From Pectinophora gossypiella (taxonomy: Eukaryota > Arthropoda > Insecta > Lepidoptera > Gelechiidae), in contig NC_065404.1 in NCBI RefSeq assembly GCF_024362695.1, forward strand, positions 12,378,604-12,442,603: a DNA stretch of 64,000 nt, in the 5' to 3' direction. Within the stretch, counting starts at the first letter, position 1. Each line of letters begins with the position of its first letter. The translations under genes and the position numbers were made by a program. Under the pieces are notes generated by a model. It searched no databases. It worked only from the letters and a program-made list of their open reading frames with translations, and had not been told where the DNA came from. This document shows positions 57,640 through 64,000 of the stretch, piece by piece.

Positions 57640-60329
57640 ACCGATAAAATGGCGAATTCGATAAAAGCATCGTAAAAGTGATTGCGGCGCCGAAAAGCCT
57701 CTAACGAAGGCATCGTCATGGAGTCAATTAAACTTAATCTGCTTAATTTCTTACAAGAGTTGTAACTTTTATATTTTTGTAAGAGAAAACGAGAAGTTTT
57801 TATATTACATGCGTTGTCTGAATCATGATTTAGTCTCACTTAAGGTTTTCGTCCTTTCGGTCTGACCTCAAGTTACTTTTTTTCGCGTGCGATACAACTA
57901 CATGTGGGATATAGAAATAACACAGGATATATTTTACTCCTTTTATTTTACACACTCCTTATTTTTAAACAAAATCCTCTTACTTTTTAAAACTGCCTTA
58001 CGTCCCATTCATTAACCATCCTCTTTTCATACCATAAACAATAAAATTCCCATTCATTATCCTTACATAGCATTCTCACTTTCCTACATACATACATACA
58101 TAAACCCATGCCACGATCCCTAATGACGCGGGCAGCAGAGCTACACATTGTCATAATTAATTTCCACTTTTGTTACAAAGTCCTGAGATGGATATCATAA
58201 CTTGTGTTTTCACATGCAGTCTTCATAGTTTACTCTTCTAAGGCTACTTTGGTTTCATATAATTAATCAAGTTTCTTATTTACGATTAGTATAATAAACT
58301 TTTATTTTCAGACAATTAAGTTTCGCTTAATTTATGCTTTTCTTTTTGATACTTATTTATGTACTTTATATAACTACCTACGAGAACCTTCTATGTTTAG
58401 TCTCAAAATAAGATAGTGACCAGTTCGAATGACATGAATCGACTATTAATATCGCACAGTTTATTGTCCCTGTGAATGATTATTTTATTTTTGTCGTCTC
58501 GTTGGCCACCACCCGCGGTGTTACCCTATCTTTACGTTCGTCGTAAAAAGCCTGCGGTAGAAGCCAATTAATTAATGAGCCAACTCTTAAACGAATTACC
58601 CTATAGGGACTGAAGGTGTACTGCGTTCTGACAAGACACTTGAACGTAAAACTTTATTGTTCTTCGTTAATTTAACAAAGGAGCCTTGAAAGAAAGTAAA
58701 TTATAACGACATTTCTTGATAGGTCTTACTGTAATGGACATTTTCTTTGTTATTTATTATCATTTCTCCCAATGGCGCTTTAGCTCCTTTCTTTATGTGA
58801 ATTATTGTAGATTCGCCGCAGATGATTATAGATTAACTACTTGGCCGGGCGAATGGGGAAAAACTGGATTATGAATCGTGTTATAAACATGTTTTAAAAA
58901 CATGAATTTTCATTCAACAGAAATCTGGGTACCTACCACTTTACATCTATCAATCCCCGAAAATATCAGCATTCAAAATCTTTAATATTTATTTTTAATT
59001 TGTGATCAATAGAACAGACAAAAGAAGAGTACAAAGAAAACAGACAGCTTTGATAATTTTACAAAAAAAAACCTTGCCGTTTGGTACTCAATTCCAAACG
59101 ATATTCCGAAAATATGACATTCTTACCGCGTCTTAAGTCGGTACATTATCACTTCCCCTTATCAGGAGGTGTTGGTCGACGGCCATTGGTCAGTTTCACG
59201 CACTTTCACGCCCCCTCAGAAAGAATTGTCACCACTTTTACAATGCCATTTGCCCGACTTAAGACTTTCACAAGAGGGATTTTTACGCTCCCTACAGTTT
59301 ACCTTCGTATAAAACTTTATCTAACGCTTTTGGAGAAGGTTAAGAAAATATTGTAATGAGAATCGTTTTTGGAATTTTTATATTACGATTTTATATTTTA
59401 ATATAATATTTTATATTATATTTTAATATAATTGAGCGAATTTTTGTAAAGTGAATTTTAGAGCACTATGCATTCGACGAACCTATTGATAAAATCAGTA
59501 TATTTGTTATGTTTACCTGCGCATTGCACGCTGAGAGATTATATTTAAAGAATTAATGGACCTTAGTGGGCCGATAGCGATAAGCGCTAAATGAGGGAAA
59601 TCGACCACGTCCACGAGGTCGCTATAATGCATGCAATGTAATGCATGCATCCAAGTCAGGAAAAGCTCTAGTAATTAAAAAAAGCTCTCTGTCAAAATAA
59701 GTTCTTGTACGATCACTGAAGTCATAAAGCTTATCCACATTTAAGCAGGGTTGTCAAACCTTAGAGATATAAAATTATTAGTTACAAGTTAGTAAAACCT
59801 TACAAAAAGTTTCATGTCTAAAGCACTAGGTTTTAAGCTATATTGTAAATTTATCTTAGGATTTATCTAACAAAGCAAGCGTTACATTTTTTATAACATT
59901 ATAAAACTTTCAAGTTTTCCCATAATAATGTTTGATTACAGGTACCTATCCTTCAACTAATAAAAAATGATTCAAGCTCAATAGTATATTTTTAAGAGGT
60001 AAGTGTTTTTGATTATAATATGCTCATTCTAGAATACAGTTACTGAAACTATTTGGCATATACCTTTAATCTTTATATATACTTACTTAGACCAATTTCA
60101 TTCTAAAAATAAATGATTTCTTGATCGGTTATGTGTCTTTCCTTGAAGTGTTATGTGTCTTGGGAAAGCGCTGGGTTTCTTACAAATACAACCCTGGGCT
60201 CATAAATAACTATGCACTCTGTATTATCGTTGCACAGCAAGAAGCGATGTTTACTGAAAAATGTTACCTGCTATCTTAATATTATAATTACAACACATAA
60301 TAGCTCTTATTCCTACAGATACCTCCAAA
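57640..60329. other. Non-coding stretch
   Basis: No gene supported. At 58800-58860 is a repeat piece (attattgtagattcgccgcag, then ttaactacttggccggg) related to those near 22000 and 31230. The ORF at 59081-59356 has no domain. A tandem tttatattttaatataat pattern lies near 59380-59430. Confidence 0.45.
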
Positions 60330-60334
60330 TTTTA

Positions 60335-60640
60335 TTTTATGTTTTACCCGTCATTTTTTTATCCGGCGAAAAGGAAACGGACGGAAGATCGACAACTGTT
60401 TATTGTAAAATTAATTAATTTATAACCCAGGTGAATAAAATGGGTATCTCGCTCATATGCAATCCGTTTAACGTGTGCTGTCAATTTAATTCTGTTGGGG
60501 TACTGGCTAATATAAAATTTTAAAGTATTTTTTAATTTCTGCTTAAAATTAACGTGTGTATTACCCGTCCCTTTTCTTTTCGGCGGATAAGAAATTGACA
60601 GGTATAACTTAAAATAAACTTAGATGGTAGGTTCTAAACC
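60335..60640. repeat. MITE with long inverted ends, copy 2
   Basis: Same family as 53232-53588, with ends cccgtcatttttttatccgg and cggcggataagaaattgaca. Shared interior words include gacgg and the ctgttgggg/aattctgt region. Confidence 0.7.
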
Positions 60641-60699
60641 TAAAACAATCTTAATATTATTGCAAGGAATATACTAGTATATTCCGGTTGGCGTTGCTT

Positions 60700-60795
60700 T
60701 ATTACAGGGGACTTGGCGGCTCAATAATAACCTTGACACCAGGGTTGATGAGGTTAGTAATCTACCTCACAACGCACATGATAGAAGAAGAAGGG
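60700..60795 (+). repeat. SINE body fragment
   Basis: Reads acaggggacttggcggctca, ataataaccttgacaccagg, ending cacatgatagaagaagaag, as in the SINE at 1325-1647. Confidence 0.75.
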
Positions 60796-63700
60796 AGATG
60801 GGACTTAAACATAGCTGAGAAGTGGCTGTATTAAAATAGAATGATATGATGCTATGTTATGTTAGGTGGTGTTGCCAACGTTCTTGCATTTTGAAACTTT
60901 GGCATCCCTATTTCAGCCATAATGCGATGCACCGAGGTAAATCGTCTGGTAACGTGAGCAAGAGTGTCAGTACGTTGTTTTAATTGAGTTCCCTTCCTTT
61001 GTATATCACCTTTGAGCCCTGAGCGATGAAGACTCAACTGGAAAGAGCGGAAAAATGGAGATGCTATTCTTTGGGACAAGCCAAATACTTTAAGTACGTA
61101 CGTTTCTAGAGAGAGGACTTATAATATTCCTCACTGTTTATTATCCCAGGCAGGATTCGCAGAAGTCTACTACGGTTGTTTTGTGATAGTCACGCATTTA
61201 TTTAGTTTGACAGTTTAAAAATAGCTTCATCTCTGTCTTACACTCGTAAGTAAAGGACGGATTTTTAAAGCTGTCAGGCTAAAATCAAATTACTTCAGCT
61301 TTGTCTGCTAAAATCGGCACCAACATACAGTAAGTGCCACTTGTTGTAGCAGAGAAAATATAGGTCATAGTGGTAAATACGTATATTTCGTAGTGACAGT
61401 TTTTACAAAGACAAAAGTATATACATAAGTCAATATAAAAATGTTGGTGATCTTATTGTAGATTACAACAAAAGAGTTTTAACAGTACCTAAAGCAGACC
61501 TGCCTGCGGCCTGTCTATAGCAGACCTTGTTTTTGCTATAATACTCGTATTTTTGTATACCTAATTTCTATTTCGATATTTTGAATGTTTTACTTTACGT
61601 AAATACTTAGGTACCATTCTGTACCCACTCAGCACTCTCCCACAACAACAAGCATCACTGTACACTGTAGTACACTGCACTGTACTGTCACTTTTTACCT
61701 TATTTCGCAGCTTTAAAACATCCAACTAAAAAAACTCGCATTTCTCGCATACCAGCCGGCTCTACGAACATTGTCGCCTCATTTAATGGCGCATTACACG
61801 CAAAGTGCATCTCTCACATGTAAAACAGCGTTGGGTATTTAAATTTTCGCTTTTCCCCGCAATTGTAGCAGACAAAGGCTAGGGAACGTGGTTAATATGT
61901 TACCCATGCATTTTGTCTGACATACCTGTACACGTCTCAACGTTTTACTGGTTTTACGCTGCAGGGAACTGATGAATAATTGCCACGAATTTTGGTTGCC
62001 GTACACTCGAGCCAGGTTGCATGCGGGGGAAAATTTGCTTTGGATAAAGTACCTAAGTGTCGTTGACGAAGTGTATCCGGAATTTAGATTTTACTTTTAC
62101 TATAATTAAAACACATAATAACTGATTCTTACCGCGTTTAAAGCAGGGATATGAGACTCCCGATATTTACACTGTTGCAAGTGCCATGATCACGGGATGA
62201 CGGATGAGATTGGAGTGGAGTAGATAGATCCATAATTTTCTACGGGCAGACATATCTGTCTACCCTCTTTCTTTGCAGCGGCAATAAATAAATAAGTAAA
62301 TAAATAAGCGTATTTATGTACTTTTACTGACAATAATGATTTAAGTAGATTTGCACCATGTTAGGTCACATTGTCAATAGACATCGAGTGATTATGGTGT
62401 GACTAACTTCATTTGCGTAGTCTTCAAAACAAATCAAAATAACTCCTACTCTATTGCATTCTTCGGTCATCTTTCTTTAAACTTTTGCTACAGAATCTTT
62501 GATTTTATGAAATTCTGTCAATTTAATACTACTAGGAGACATAAATGCTATTTAGCCGTTTATGCGTTTAGACGTTTAGGGCTGAAATAAATAGTACACC
62601 CCTACTATTAGGAAATACAAATTTCAGCTATTTGGTCCTGCAGTATAGCTCAACCCAATTTAAAAAATATAACACAATATGTTATAACACAACAGAATGA
62701 AAAGCTTCCACTAGATTGGTTCCTTTAGTCTCTTGGGCTAATGGGTGCCTTCAGTTGATTAATCCTTTCGTAATAAAGAACAGTGCGAAGTGCACAAAAA
62801 CAGTGGCAAATAGGAGTGCCAAGTCAACAAACGAATTTCCAACATGTCAAAGTAAATCTCTGTCGGCAATACGAATGGCAATAAAATCCTCGAGGGTTCA
62901 AATGGCTATTGGGAAGCTCATCCCCTACTATGCGGTTTGTTTATTATAAATAAGGTCGTCATATCTGTTTTAAGGAGTGTGTGGGGAATATTCCTAAGTT
63001 AAAATGTAAATAGGGGGAAGTATTTACTTACTGAAGACTTTCCTTTTTTTGTAGTTTGAAATCGTCTTACTTGATTTGTGTAATAAAATACAAAGAAATC
63101 TTCGATTGGAGATAGCAGCAACAAAGTGGTAGATTCTAAACGGAAAAGCAAGCGCGAAAAGCGTTCAAACAGTCGTAAAATGTTACCACGCTGCTGATGG
63201 TAGGGGCTCTCCTAATCTACACAAAAAGTTGTGCCATCCTGAGTTTTGAGAGGCTCCGGTAAAGCGGTGTAATTCGCGAGATAAGCGTTGGTTTGTCCGG
63301 ACCGTACGCCGGACGCGGCTGATACGGATCTGGCAATGGGGTGGCAATTGAGCGTGGAGAGAAACCCGATTTTTATACGCAGATAAACAGGATTACTGTT
63401 CTCCTAGTAGTGTCTGTTGTTTGTTTAGGGCGCTGTTGACGTATTGATGTTGGTTTTTTAGCTTTGATGTCTATTATACTGTGTAGATTCGTCAAGTAGA
63501 TAACTATATTATTGACTGTCCCCTAATGTCTGTTTAGCAAGTGTGTCTACCGTCGCTTCCGCCTGAGCGCCTTGCGGACATTAATGTGAAGTCCGTCGTA
63601 GTCACTTAATTTTCCATAGCTCGGAGACTGCCCTGTCCGCCAGGTGGACTCTTTGTGTGCTCCTGTTTGCTAAGTCCTGGTATTTATTTTAGATTCCATT

Positions 63701-64000
63701 GTGCTTCGCTCCGACGTTTTGTCGGGAAATAGCCTTCCCCATACCGCTTTGTTAATTTTATTAATACGTGAAACATTTATAAAACGCCACCGCACGAGCG
63801 AATTAATGAGTTTTATTGTTGAACAGAGAGTAATGTTCCCGCAATGAAGCGCACCACAGCTTAGACATTCATGTGGGAGCGCGGATTTTCGCGTTTTAAT
63901 TTATGCAGCTCGTTTTATGATTGCCTTCTCCACACACCGACGATTTAACATGCGGATGGGATTCGGAGCACCTGCCGCTTAGATTATAACTTTTCTTATT
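60796..64000. other. Non-coding stretch to the window end
   Basis: Nothing coding is supported. A taaataaataag run lies at about 62285-62310. Base composition becomes more even in 63180-64000, but no ORF, splice pattern or known repeat is recognisable there. Short ORFs at 60852-61079 and 62716-62949 have no domain. Confidence 0.4.

Noticed and set aside
59081..59356. A 91-codon plus-strand ORF
   Set aside because: No domain, no splice or poly(A) context and no sign of coding selection visible.

Overview
The window looks like nuclear DNA from a moth or butterfly (Lepidoptera). The support is AT-rich, repeat-dense DNA, short exons with insect-style GTAAGT/TTTCAG splice sites, and many copies of repeat families I recognise as common in Lepidoptera. 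All assignments come from reading the sequence; no database was searched.

Layout. 1-8.25 kb: a 6.2-kb Ty3/gypsy-type LTR retrotransposon (1922-8163, 325-bp LTRs that read as identical, 4-bp target duplication) inside one arm of an older foldback element. Its gag-pol frames are broken. Upstream of the 3' LTR is an array of stem-loops with changing stems and a near-constant purine-rich loop. 8.48-11.83 kb: a Mutator-like (MULE, Phantom-type) DNA transposon with 274-bp terminal inverted repeats and a perfect 9-bp target duplication. Its FLYWCH+MULE transposase is interrupted near its C-terminus by a 5'-truncated LINE. Its terminal repeats carry a CGACA-type motif every 15-16 bp.

12.4-25.6 kb, minus strand: the first two coding exons of an unrecognised gene (12415-13181), a complete 13-exon SLC6 Na+/Cl--coupled transporter gene (14577-20378, 555 aa) and a complete 9-exon leucine-rich-repeat gene resembling LRRC43 (20813-25622, 587 aa). 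A GC-richer segment near 26.3-26.6 kb may be the promoter and 5' UTR exon of the next gene. 32.2-52.4 kb, plus strand: an SLC5-type sodium/solute symporter gene with 11 recognised coding exons (576 aa) and one roughly 22-codon exon apparently missing. Its introns hold a 134-bp minisatellite, palindromic MITEs, a hAT-like element with an exact 8-bp duplication, a SINE with a 5S-rRNA-like segment and a possible single-exon membrane protein gene. 52.5-64 kb: mostly non-coding, with MITE and SINE/LINE fragments and two weak small ORFs.

The two transporter genes are separate transcription units on opposite strands; both are expected at the plasma membrane using the Na+ gradient. Nothing in the sequence shows that they act together. 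The most unusual signals are the phased motif array in the MULE ends, the constant-loop hairpin array in the retrotransposon, and the contrast between identical LTRs and a dead coding region.
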